Positions 1 to 7,962 of a DNA stretch of 64,000 bases are shown here, in pieces. The position numbers and the translations under genes were made by a program. Numbering within the stretch: the first letter of the stretch is position 1; each line of letters begins with the position of its first letter. A model generated the notes under the pieces. The model saw only the letters and a program-made list of their open reading frames with translations. It was not told the origin of the DNA and did no database searches. The stretch is taken from contig NZ_OX458333.1 in NCBI RefSeq assembly GCF_949769195.1, forward strand, positions 3,878,001 through 3,942,000, written 5' to 3'. The stretch comes from Methylocaldum szegediense (GTDB lineage Bacteria; Pseudomonadota; Gammaproteobacteria; Methylococcales; Methylococcaceae).

Positions 1-65
1 CCCGCGGAAAAGGCGAGCAAGAATGCGCCTGCGAGCATTGCCGGAATCGACTTCATCATCTTCAT
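1..65 (-). CDS. 5' end of an exported protein (partial)
   Basis: Only the first 21 codons lie in the window; the rest runs off the left edge. The reading MKMMKSIPAMLAGAFLLAFS, basic residues followed by a hydrophobic run, is a typical Sec signal peptide. A GGAG Shine-Dalgarno lies 7 bases before the ATG at 65. The function cannot be told from this much sequence. Confidence 0.6.
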   Translation of the reverse strand, partial: MKMMKSIPAMLAGAFLLAFSA

Positions 66-629
66 CCTTTCGCTCCTTTTTGGACTTAAAAACCTAATGT
101 GATTGGCAAGGCCCCGTCACGATCGACGGCGCCCCGTTTCGATTGAGCCGGCCGTTCATCTAGGCTGTTGCACGAACGTCCACCCCCAAGAAAGAAAAGC
201 CTGGCCGGTAACTTACCGCCAAACCTGTTCCTGACCATTCCACGCTCGGTCGATTTGGCACCCAAAGCGGGCAGTAGTCGTAGCTACCGGCCAATAGAAT
301 CAAGCAGATTTCATTCCACGCGCCGTATCGGCTGAATTCGGAGGCCCGAACGGCTTTTGGCGAGCTCCTAAATTAGGGGAAATGCCGGTGCGCTGCGGCA
401 AAAGCCTCACTTTTCCGGCGTGTTGTCATAAATTCCGCTACATCACTGCCCTCGGAACTGCGAAGGTTGCCTCATCGTTCGCCTGGCGTTTAGCTCCCAA
501 GGCCCCAATCGCCCAGTACGGCGTAACCCGCCTCGAGCTTCCGGCAGATGCCCGCTAGGACCGGCCCTACGGACTACCTGTGAAAACGGACCCATTCGAC
601 TGAATCGACCCCGTGCGAAAGCCGCGACC
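66..629. other. Intergenic stretch without a recognisable gene
   Basis: This is the leader of the minus-strand exported gene and the approach to the IS1380-type remnant. Open frames here (for example the minus-strand one over 443-742) have no family features and overlap the transposase remnant antisense, so they are treated as noise. No terminator or tRNA was seen. Confidence 0.5.
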
Positions 630-1020
630 CCAAAGGGGGGAGCCGTAGGAAGGTGGCGAACAACGTCGCATCTAAGGAAACGCGCCGGGATCTCTTCGGC
701 ACCCGGGCCAGCTGCCAGAATGTTCTCGCCAACGCGCTGCACCCGCTGTTGACCGCCTTCGCTTACACGCTGATGCAGCGTCAGCGCGAAATGGTCTTCG
801 CCGGTACCAACCTGGCACGGGCGACCGCCGCCGCGGTTCGGGTGAACCTGATCAAGAACGGCGGTCGGTGGTGTGCAATACGCGCCGTAAACACATCCTC
901 TTAGCCGCGCACCATCCCCTGTACGAGACCATCCTCATCGCTGCCCGTATCCTCGCGACCAAACCCCGCCTGAGCAGGGTCCCCGGCACGACGACAAACC
1001 CTAAGGTAAGGGGACATTGA
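630..1020 (+). pseudogene. IS1380-type transposase, C-terminal remnant
   Basis: The frame from 653 reads a stretch like the end of IS1380 DDE transposases: the E-N-R-I-K-E region (here NNVASKETRRDLF), then ASCQNVLANALHPLL and the L-A-R-A-x-A-A-A-V-R-V-N-L-I-K segment. Around 866-870 the frame shifts, and the other frame continues with RRKHILLAAHHPLYETILI and stops at 1018-1020. Just upstream, a third frame reads QRGEP, typical of the motif before E-N-R. The gene is therefore 5'-truncated and frameshifted at least twice and cannot transpose. Confidence 0.65.
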
Positions 1021-1360
1021 GTTTATCGCTCAGAAACCCGCTCGTTTTTGCCCTATTGCCTCCCGAATCGCACGCCTTCGAGCCCATCACCCTGCTTCTG
1101 CAGCCGCTGGATGGGATTGATGAAATAGCCAGGCAAAGCGATTCGGTCCTTCATCCTTAGCGTTCCATGCGTCGCTGATGAATGCGTGGCGACAAAGTAG
1201 CGTGACAGCTGTCGCAAATCCGAAATTTCCAGCTTGTTCTTGATGGACTGCATGGCTAGATTCCATTGCGAATCTCGAAGGCCGATACCCACGTTTCGTC
1301 TCGAGAGATTCATCTGGATAAATCGGTACGATCAACTATTCATAGTTAGAGGGAGTTACC
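1021..1360. other. Region upstream of the secreted small protein
   Basis: About 340 bases with two overlapping minus-strand open frames (1053-1313 and 1087-1335) that match no family I know. It should carry the promoter of the gene at 1361, whose ribosome site is GAGGGAG seven bases before the ATG. No convincing -35/-10 pair was identified. Confidence 0.4.
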
Positions 1361-1669
1361 ATGAAATCTTTAATTGCAGGTATTGTTCTATCGACCTTGG
1401 CTTTCAGCGCCGGTGCGGAAGAGTTCTCCACTTTGGACGGCATTCCGGCCGACGCTATGAGCGTCGCCGAGATGCAATCGGTAGAAGGCAAAGGTTTGGT
1501 CGGCGATTTGCTCGGCGGCATCCTTCCGAACATCAATCTTGGATTGGAAGATACGTTGGCTCTGGCCCTGGTGACGAAAGACCTGAACGTGCTGGGTCTG
1601 GTCAGCCTCGGCGAACTGAGCGTGGGTTTGAGCAACAGTCTCGGTTTGGTGGTCGGCATCACCAACTAA
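1361..1669 (+). CDS. Small secreted protein with double-glycine-like leader motif
   Basis: 102 residues. Residues 1-19 are a Sec signal peptide (MKSLIAGIVLSTLAFSAGA). The next segment, residues 33-44, reads M-S-V-A-E-M-Q-S-V-E-G-K, which has the spacing of the double-glycine leader pattern (L-S-x-x-E-L-x-x-I-x-G-G) with K in the last place and a further G after it. The rest is rich in Leu, Gly, Val and Asn with loose repetition (GLVSLGELSVGLSNSLGLV) and no Cys. A strong terminator follows at once, and a C39-family lipoprotein and a barrel protein lie downstream. I infer that this is the exported substrate of that pair. It could be a secreted peptide, a fibre subunit or a bacteriocin-like product; the function is unknown. 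Confidence 0.75.
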   Translation: MKSLIAGIVLSTLAFSAGAEEFSTLDGIPADAMSVAEMQSVEGKGLVGDLLGGILPNINLGLEDTLALALVTKDLNVLGLVSLGELSVGLSNSLGLVVGITN

Positions 1670-1692
1670 GCGGTTTTTGCAAGCCGCGCATG

Positions 1693-1720
1693 GACGGGCG
1701 CGTTTGCGCCCGTCTTTTTT
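1693..1720 (+). terminator. Rho-independent terminator after the small secreted protein
   Basis: Perfect 9-bp stem GACGGGCGC / GCGCCCGTC with a GTTT loop, followed by six T. It lies 24 bases after the stop of the small secreted protein and would let that gene be made in excess over the peptidase and barrel genes. Confidence 0.9.
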
Positions 1721-1940
1721 GTCTATCCCCAGCGGAAAGCGCACGCGCTGCTATATTTTTATTCAGCCGAAACCCGTTTTTCCACGCGCAAAGCGGCTGG
1801 CGGGTACACCCCATTCGGGATGGAAAAAACGGCGATCTGTTGGTGATTATGCTTCCATCTACAGGACGAATCCGTGGCTCTGCCAACACTAGGAGAAGGC
1901 TGCTTTCGTGAGCGGGCAAGGGCGATACACGGCTATTGTC

Positions 1941-2654
1941 ATGCCGCTTCTTTTAAAAAGGGCGAGCATTTTCATCTTGACCTTGTTGCTCGCCAGCTGC
2001 GCCAAGTCTCCGTCAACCACGCTGAACATCGGCGGCGACACCCGGATTCATTTCCCCATCAAATCGATAAAAGCGCTTAGAGACGAAAACGTAGTCAAGC
2101 AGGGCTACGACTATTCCTGCGGTGCCGGTGCATTGGCGACGCTTTTGACCTACGGTGTCGGCGACCAGGTTACCGAAGCCGAAATCATGCAGGAGCTTCT
2201 TAAAACTTTGCCGAAGGATATCGAGGCGCTGAAGAAACGGGAGGGCTTTTCCCTCGCCGACTTGCAAACGGTAGCAAAAGGCCGGGGACACAAGGCCATG
2301 GGTTTTCGGTTGGCGCCGGAATACCTGCCGAAGCTCGGTGGGCCGGCAATCGTTTTCATCAAACCCCGTGGCTATGCCCATTTCGCCGTCTTTCGAGGCG
2401 TCAAAGGCGGCCGGGTTTATCTCGCCGATCCGGCGCTCGGCAACGTTCGCATGCCGGCCTACCGTTTCCTGGACATGTGGCTGGACGAAAACGGGAAAGG
2501 CGTCATCTTCGTTGTGGAGGCCAAGCAAGGCAAATGGCCTGCGGACTATCCCTTGAAGCTCAAGATTCCCGGCATCGCTCAGCCGGAGGTGCTTACCGCC
2601 CGGCAGATGCTGAACACGGGCATCGTCGAATCGAACCTTCCCTCAATCCGATAG
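1941..2654 (+). CDS. C39-family cysteine peptidase lipoprotein
   Basis: From the ATG at 1941 the protein starts MPLLLKRASIFILTLLLASC, a lipoprotein signal peptide with lipobox Cys20. A GTG 33 bases upstream (1908) has a better placed AGGAG but would put 11 extra residues before the signal. The mature part is a C39 papain-like domain: Gln54 (oxyanion), Cys60 in YDYSCGAGALATLL, His147 in GYAHFAVF and Asp163 in YLADPALG are all present. Unlike ABC-exporter C39 domains it is a stand-alone, membrane-anchored periplasmic protein, as FapD-like proteins are. Its stop is four bases before the next start, so it is co-transcribed with the barrel gene. Probable role: cleavage or maturation of the small secreted protein upstream. 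Confidence 0.85.
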   Translation: MPLLLKRASIFILTLLLASCAKSPSTTLNIGGDTRIHFPIKSIKALRDENVVKQGYDYSCGAGALATLLTYGVGDQVTEAEIMQELLKTLPKDIEALKKREGFSLADLQTVAKGRGHKAMGFRLAPEYLPKLGGPAIVFIKPRGYAHFAVFRGVKGGRVYLADPALGNVRMPAYRFLDMWLDENGKGVIFVVEAKQGKWPADYPLKLKIPGIAQPEVLTARQMLNTGIVESNLPSIR

Positions 2655-2658
2655 AACG

Positions 2659-3921
2659 ATGAAAAATCCATTGACGATCGGCATCAACGGCCCTTTGTGC
2701 GTTCTGTTGAGCCTTCTCGCGTTTAGTAGCCAAGCGGCAGAGGATGTGCTGACACTGGACGAAGCGGCACAGTTGTTACGCGCGAAGCCCGAGGACGTAG
2801 CGCAGATGGCCAGGCGCAACGAACTTCCGGGTCGACGTATCGGGTCCGAATGGCGCTTCCATCGCACGGCTGTGATGGCGTGGCTTGCCGGAAAAGACCC
2901 GGTGGCGGCGGCCCTTTTGTCGGAGCATGCCGAGGACCGGTCCCTCACACCGCCGCAAGAGACTCGCGACAAGCCTAAGGTGCGGTTATTGGCCAGCGCC
3001 GATCTGGAACACATCAAAGGACGGGGCGTAGCCTCTTCGACAAACGCTCCGGCGACGGACAAAAAGCCGGAAACCATGGGGCAAAAACCCGAGGAGACTA
3101 CGGCGGAGCAAGTTTTTCTGCGCGACCAGGGCGTGCTGCTGAAACCACGGCAAATGACCTTGGAACTGGGGTTTCTGTATCAACGTCTGGATCAACACAT
3201 CGATTTACCGGTGCTTAACGCCAACCGCGGAGGACTTTCCTCATGGAATACCGATAGGGAAGTGGACAGCTATACCTCCGCGTTTACGGTACGCTATGGT
3301 CTATTGAAGGATCTGCAGGTGTTCGCGGCGATTCCGCTGCAGCATACCTCGACGACTTGGCGGCAGAGCGATATCGAAACGAGCCGGATACTCGAAAATT
3401 TCGATATCTCGGGCACCAAATGGGGCAACGTCACGACCGGCATTCGCTGGGGCGCGTTGCGCGAAGGACTCGGGCACCCGAGTGTCATCCTGAGCGTTAC
3501 CGGTTCCTTCCCCACCGACGACTGGCCTTATAGCGTCGGCGGCAGTATCGCCCTCACCAAGAGCTATGATCCCGCCATCCTGTTCGCCAATCTGGAGTAT
3601 CTCCATAATTTCGTCGACGACGAAAAAGACGTGGTGGGCTTCGGATTTGCCGAGGACCGATTCATCACCACATTTGGGATCGCTTATGCCCTCAACGAAA
3701 CCCTTACCTTGAGCACGCGATTCATCGGCGATTTCGGTACCCGCACCGTGGTCGACGGCCGTTTCGGCTTGCCGTCCACCCAGCGTTATAGCCTTCAACT
3801 AGGTATGACGTCTTTGCTTACGGATAACCTCTATATCGAGCCGACGGTACGTTTCGGCCTTAACGGCGACACCCGCAACTTGGCGTTGGGCATTAACCTT
3901 CCGTACACCTTCGATCTGTAA
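2659..3921 (+). CDS. Exported excisionase-type HTH domain fused to an outer-membrane barrel
   Basis: 420 residues. Residues 1-27 are a signal peptide ending SSQAA. Residues about 30-78 (LTLDEAAQLLRAKPEDVAQM, then NELPGRRIGSEWRFHRTAVMAWL) have the sequence of an excisionase/MerR-like helix-turn-helix (HTH_17). A linker follows, and from about residue 145 alternating beta strands with aromatic girdles resemble the transporter-like barrels of the meta-pathway/FapF type. Signal peptide plus barrel place the HTH-like domain in the periplasm, where it cannot act as an ordinary DNA regulator, so it is probably a reused fold (plug, or binder of the substrate or peptidase). Tightly coupled to the C39 gene. 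The C-terminal residue is Leu rather than the common Phe. Confidence 0.8.
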   Translation: MKNPLTIGINGPLCVLLSLLAFSSQAAEDVLTLDEAAQLLRAKPEDVAQMARRNELPGRRIGSEWRFHRTAVMAWLAGKDPVAAALLSEHAEDRSLTPPQETRDKPKVRLLASADLEHIKGRGVASSTNAPATDKKPETMGQKPEETTAEQVFLRDQGVLLKPRQMTLELGFLYQRLDQHIDLPVLNANRGGLSSWNTDREVDSYTSAFTVRYGLLKDLQVFAAIPLQHTSTTWRQSDIETSRILENFDISGTKWGNVTTGIRWGALREGLGHPSVILSVTGSFPTDDWPYSVGGSIALTKSYDPAILFANLEYLHNFVDDEKDVVGFGFAEDRFITTFGIAYALNETLTLSTRFIGDFGTRTVVDGRFGLPSTQRYSLQLGMTSLLTDNLYIEPTVRFGLNGDTRNLALGINLPYTFDL

Positions 3922-4116
3922 TCGACAAGGCGGTTTCTGGGTAACCCGGACTTCTCGCCCGGCTTCGCCTCGATAGCGGCGAGACGACGCTTTGGAGTGC
4001 GGCATCGACGGAGCGGTACCACATCGTGGCCCGACAACGTCGGGAGCCGCACTTCATGCCGAAGGCTCCTCCTGCTTATTCGTGCCGGAATGACCGGCCG
4101 GATCTTGTAACCATGC

Positions 4117-4764
4117 TCACGGAATGATTTCGTCGCGAAAAGAAGACGGATTTTCCAACGGTTCGATATAGGCCACGATGAGAAGATCCGGGACCGCCGC
4201 GGGATGTCGGATTCAAGCCCATCCAGGAGTTTATGTCCCTCGCGGACGGTCATCCTGCCTGGAACGAGCACGTGCAGAGTGAGCAGTCGCTCGGTGGCGG
4301 AGACGCAGGCGCGAATGTCGTGAAATTGAATGTCTTGTCGCCGGTATCGTCGAGCACACGTTCAGCGCGGAGGCGTTTCTCGGGCGGGATGGCGGCGCCG
4401 AAGAGCCCCGAAAGCGAGCGCGCTATGAGCCGGGTGCCTGCAACCACGATAGTGGCAGCCGCCTGGATTGCGATAGGTGGATCCAGCCATCGGCTGTGGC
4501 CCAGACGTCGGTCATCAAATGCTCGCCGTCTGCCTCCAAGGAGAGCGATCCGGACCTGCGCCCGGCCCGCAGTAGCACCCGGGTTACGGTCAAATCGACC
4601 AGCACGGCGGTTACCGAAAAGAGCACGCCTAAGCTCAGCGCCTCCAGCGCTTGCGGATGCATCAGGCGATCCCAGGCGCCCAATCGATACTGGCAAAATC
4701 CTACCGAACCTGCGTCCCTTTTCAGGGGAACTCCCTGTCGGAATCCGTTTCCAAATAGGAACAT
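4117..4764 (-). pseudogene. Cation diffusion facilitator (CDF) efflux gene remnant
   Basis: Three minus-strand frames together read a CDF transporter without its N-terminus. The first (to 4764) has HPQALEALSLGVLFS, LLRAGRRSGSLSLEADGEHL and TDVWATADG, the helix IV-V region. The second has ATIVVAGTRLIARSLSGLFG. The third has LVPGRMTVREGHKLLDGLES and, after one more shift, IVAYIEPLENPSSFRDEIIP before a stop at 4117-4119. At least three frameshifts and loss of the first helices make it non-functional. Original substrate (zinc, cobalt, cadmium or iron) unknown. Confidence 0.75.
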
Positions 4765-4907
4765 CGGCGTTACTTGCTTAGGAATAGAGACATCAGGATG
4801 CGAAAAGGAGTCACTCGGGTTTCACGTCGCCAACGCGCATTCGCGGACCGTGACCAGCCCGCCGCCCGGTCCCCCAAAACCGGGAATCACACGATAACCC
4901 ATACCCC

Positions 4908-5546
4908 ATGGAAAGCGCGCCGCTACCACTCGCGGTAGTCGTCACCACCGACGGATTTCGCGGGGTTGTCGACTCCGAAGTCTTGCCGCTCGCAGAGCAG
5001 CCCGCAGTCGCCGTTCGCTTCGAACACGGTGAACGGCTGATTATCCCCGTGAATTTCCTCGACCCGCAACAGGATGGAACCTACGTGCTAAACATGAACT
5101 TCGCCGAAGTTCATACCCGCTGGCAGGAAGTACCGAGTCGCACCGAAACGCTGACCATTCCTGTGACGGAAGAGCGATTGGTGCGACAAAAACGTAAGGT
5201 GGAAACCGGACGGGTCCGTGTCACCAAGCGGGTTTCCACCCATGTTGAACAGGTCGATCAACCTCTGGTTCAGGAAACGGTGCATGTCGAGCGGGTCGTC
5301 GTAAACCGCCCCGTGGACGAACCCGTGCCAGCCCGTCACGAGGGCGACACGCTGATCATCCCCGTATTCGAGGAAACTCTGGTGGTGCGAAAGCAACTTG
5401 TGCTCAAGGAAGAGCTGCGGGTGACCCGACGCAGGACGGAATCGCACCGACCGCAACAGGTGACCTTGCGGCGCGAAGAGGTGTCAGTCGAGCGGCTTCC
5501 GTCCCGTGCGCAACAGGCGACGGATCTCGAACAGCCCGATGTCTAG
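4908..5546 (+). CDS. DUF2382 (YsnF/AvaK) domain protein
   Basis: 212 residues, no signal peptide or membrane segment. After an N-terminal beta-rich part (residues 1-70) there are two DUF2382-type modules: TLTIPVTEERLVRQKRKVET and TLIIPVFEETLVVRKQLVLK, each with conserved I-P-V-x-E-E and dense charged strands. The family is associated with general stress responses, but no biochemical function is firmly established. It lies about 60 bases before a second DUF2382 gene and the two are probably one operon. Confidence 0.8.
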   Translation: MESAPLPLAVVVTTDGFRGVVDSEVLPLAEQPAVAVRFEHGERLIIPVNFLDPQQDGTYVLNMNFAEVHTRWQEVPSRTETLTIPVTEERLVRQKRKVETGRVRVTKRVSTHVEQVDQPLVQETVHVERVVVNRPVDEPVPARHEGDTLIIPVFEETLVVRKQLVLKEELRVTRRRTESHRPQQVTLRREEVSVERLPSRAQQATDLEQPDV

Positions 5547-5606
5547 AACTGAAATGCCGTGATGTGGTTGAACCGATTTTTTTTACATCCGGACAAGGAG
5601 AAAGCC

Positions 5607-6701
5607 ATGATGAACACAGTGGTTGGATTACTGGAGTCGCGATCGGAAGCCGAAAGCGTCGTGCACGACCTCGAGCGCGAAGGCATCGATCGCGATCACA
5701 TTCATGTTATGACCAGCGATGTCGAATACGAGCGGGAGCTCGGCAAGACCCGCGGAGCCGGGAAAGAATCCGGCCTACGCTTCGTTCTGTCCAAGCTTGG
5801 GTTGTTGGAACAGCGGCGGGAAGAAATCGGTCTGCCCGCCGAGGATATCCGGTATTACGCGGAAGGCGTGCGGCGCGGAGGCTTGCTGGTCACGGTCGAG
5901 ACCGACGAAAAACATGCGGATCGCGCCGCTCAGATTCTGGCTGAGCACGGTGCCGTGGATATCGAAGAGCGCGCGACGCAGTGGCAGCACCCTGCTGGCA
6001 CGACCCAGCCTGCCGCGGGCAAACCTGGCACCACCACCGGGGAACCAGCGCGTGGCGCCGAGCAGGCCAAGATTCCGGTGGTCGAGGAAGAACTGAAAGT
6101 CGGTAAGCGCGCCGTTAAGCACGGCGGAGTGCGCGTTTACACCCATGTCAAGGAGCGTCCGGTAGACGAAGACGTCACCCTACGCGAAGAGCACGTCAAC
6201 GTCGAACGTCACCGAGTCGACCGTCCCATGTCCGAAGCGGATAAGGCGGCCTTCAAGGAAGGCAGCATGGAGTTCACCGAAATGGCCGAGGAGGCCGTGG
6301 CGTCCAAGGAGGCGCGGGTGGTCGAGGAGGTCACCATCAGCAAAGGCGTTACGGAACATACCGAGACCATCCACGATACGCTGCGCCGGACCGAGGTCGA
6401 AGTGGAGGAGTTCGGGAAAGGCACGGCCGGACCGTCCCCTGATTTTGCGTCTCTCGATTCGGAATTCCGACAGCACTACTCGACGCAGTTCGGCAATTCC
6501 GGGCAGCCTTACGATTACTATCTGCCCGCCTACCGTTTCGGTCACGCGCTGGGTAACAATCCCGACCTTGCCGGCAAAGACTGGACCGTACTGGAACCGG
6601 AAGTCCGACGCGAATGGGAAAGAAACCCGTCGGTCGGAAAATGGGACCAGATGAAAAACGCCATTCGTTACGCCTGGGAACGCGCGCGCGGTCATCGCTG
6701 A
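5607..6701 (+). CDS. YflT-like general stress / DUF2382 protein
   Basis: From the ATG at 5607 the product has about 364 residues; a start at 5559 is possible, but 5607 has a strong AAGGAG seven bases upstream. Residues 1-110 resemble the general stress protein 17M-like (YflT) domain (VVGLLESRSEAESVVHDLER). Residues about 155-290 are a DUF2382 module (IPVVEEELKVGKRAVKHGGV). The C-terminal about 75 residues (YDYYLPAYRFGHALG) are an extra domain seen in bacterial stress proteins of this type. Cytoplasmic. Paired with the preceding DUF2382 gene; likely induced by osmotic or oxidative stress (inference). Confidence 0.75.
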   Translation: MMNTVVGLLESRSEAESVVHDLEREGIDRDHIHVMTSDVEYERELGKTRGAGKESGLRFVLSKLGLLEQRREEIGLPAEDIRYYAEGVRRGGLLVTVETDEKHADRAAQILAEHGAVDIEERATQWQHPAGTTQPAAGKPGTTTGEPARGAEQAKIPVVEEELKVGKRAVKHGGVRVYTHVKERPVDEDVTLREEHVNVERHRVDRPMSEADKAAFKEGSMEFTEMAEEAVASKEARVVEEVTISKGVTEHTETIHDTLRRTEVEVEEFGKGTAGPSPDFASLDSEFRQHYSTQFGNSGQPYDYYLPAYRFGHALGNNPDLAGKDWTVLEPEVRREWERNPSVGKWDQMKNAIRYAWERARGHR

Positions 6702-7108
6702 ATACTCCCGCTCGCCTTGCACCGAGGGGCTTCTTCAAGAAGCCGCTCTTCATTCGCCATAGGCGCCCGCGAATCCGAAAACCAAGGCAGGAATAAACTC
6801 GTTTCGAGTGAAGTCGCAGTGCGGAGCGCCAAAGACCTACTCCGTTTGCAATGGACCGTTCGTGCCTACTGTTCGGGACAATGCTCTTCAAGTTATCCCA
6901 TTCGGCGTTCCATTGGACATAAATCGTGGAATGGGTAGAGCAAGGCGAAGCCCATCGAGGGTTGATTTACCCCTCGGCTCAGGGCAGGTCTTTCGACCGG
7001 CTCGGAGGGGTTACGGCGCACGTAAAGCGCAGTGATAGCTCGTCGGTCAGTGCGGATGTGCGCCTAACCCGGCTCACAGAAATGAATGCCTTCGAAAGCG
7101 ATTTGGAG
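6702..7108. other. Intergenic region without a clear gene
   Basis: About 400 bases between the stress gene and the end of the convergent HAF-repeat gene. It contains a short imperfect hairpin (GGCTTCTT / AAGAAGCC around 6728-6745) but no good T tract. No coding frame with family features was seen. Confidence 0.5.
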
Positions 7109-7962
7109 TTACACGACTCGGCACCCGTTACGTGCAGCCCCAACGAACGTCACGAGACCCGATGCCAGAAGCCAGAAGGCTGCCGGCAGCGGTACCGGCG
7201 AGGGTGACAAATCAGCCAGCCAGTCCTCGGTGTTGCCGTCCGGATTGATGCCGTAACCTGCGATGAATCTCCCGTCGCCCGAAATGCCCAAGACGTTACT
7301 GATTGTCCAAGCGGCAAGGTCCAAGCCGTATTCGTCCATCAGCCACTCCTTCACATTCCGCATGCCGTTTGCCTCATCCCAGATGAAGCCCTCGGACGTG
7401 AACGTGGATGTGGCGCTGTCGAAATTGAATGATTGCCCCACCACGGTTCCGTCACCGGAAATCGCGTTGGTGTTGCTGTTTTGATAACCCGGCAGGGTGC
7501 CGAAGTTCTTCCAGCCACCTTCTTCGGTCCAGACCATGGCATAGTTGAAATCCCCGATCTTTCCTTGACCGGCGATCACCGTACCTTCTTCGGAAACGGC
7601 GCTCGCTCCGGAGGATGTCGCTGCGGGCGCGTTCCCAAGGCTGATCATGCCGTCCTCGGCGGTCCAGCGAAAAGCCTGTTGGTCGGTCAGAGTATTGCTT
7701 ATACCCACAATGACGGAACTGTCCGCGCTGATCGCCTGTGCCCAGCTCCAGACATCGCCCGGCAACTGACCCAAATCGGCCATACCGGTAGATTCAGTCC
7801 AGCGGTAACCGGAGCCCAAAGGATGGGCGCTGGTCCGGCTGTAACCCACGATGATTGATCCATCCGCACTGATGCCGCTGGCCCGAGTGAAACCATCGTT
7901 GGCATCGAGGCCGCCCAGGCCGGTCAGCCCGGTAGTTTGAGTCCATCGAAAAGCCTGATAGC
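7109..7962 (-). pseudogene. VPLPA-CTERM HAF-repeat protein, 5' truncated by an IS
   Basis: About 284 codons of an extracellular HAF-repeat protein remain: repeated units with W-T-x-x-x-G-M/L-x-x-L-G and I-S-x-D-G-x-x-I-V-G-Y. The C-terminus has VPLPAAFWLLASGLVTFVG followed by Arg, a VPLPA-type PEP-CTERM sorting signal recognised by exosortase systems. The IS481-type element inserted upstream removed the signal peptide, so export is no longer possible unless the missing part lies elsewhere. Confidence 0.8.

Noticed and set aside
1053-1335. Two overlapping minus-strand frames upstream of the small secreted protein
   Set aside because: Neither has a ribosome site, signal peptide or recognisable family, and they compete for the same DNA.
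1361-1669. Simple class II bacteriocin with a cytoplasmic double-glycine leader
   Set aside because: The leader-like motif comes after a Sec signal peptide and no ABC exporter with a C39 domain is nearby, so the classical route does not fit.
1234-1911. A 225-codon plus-strand frame over the small secreted protein
   Set aside because: It runs in another frame across both the small protein and its terminator, is Arg-rich and has no family feature.
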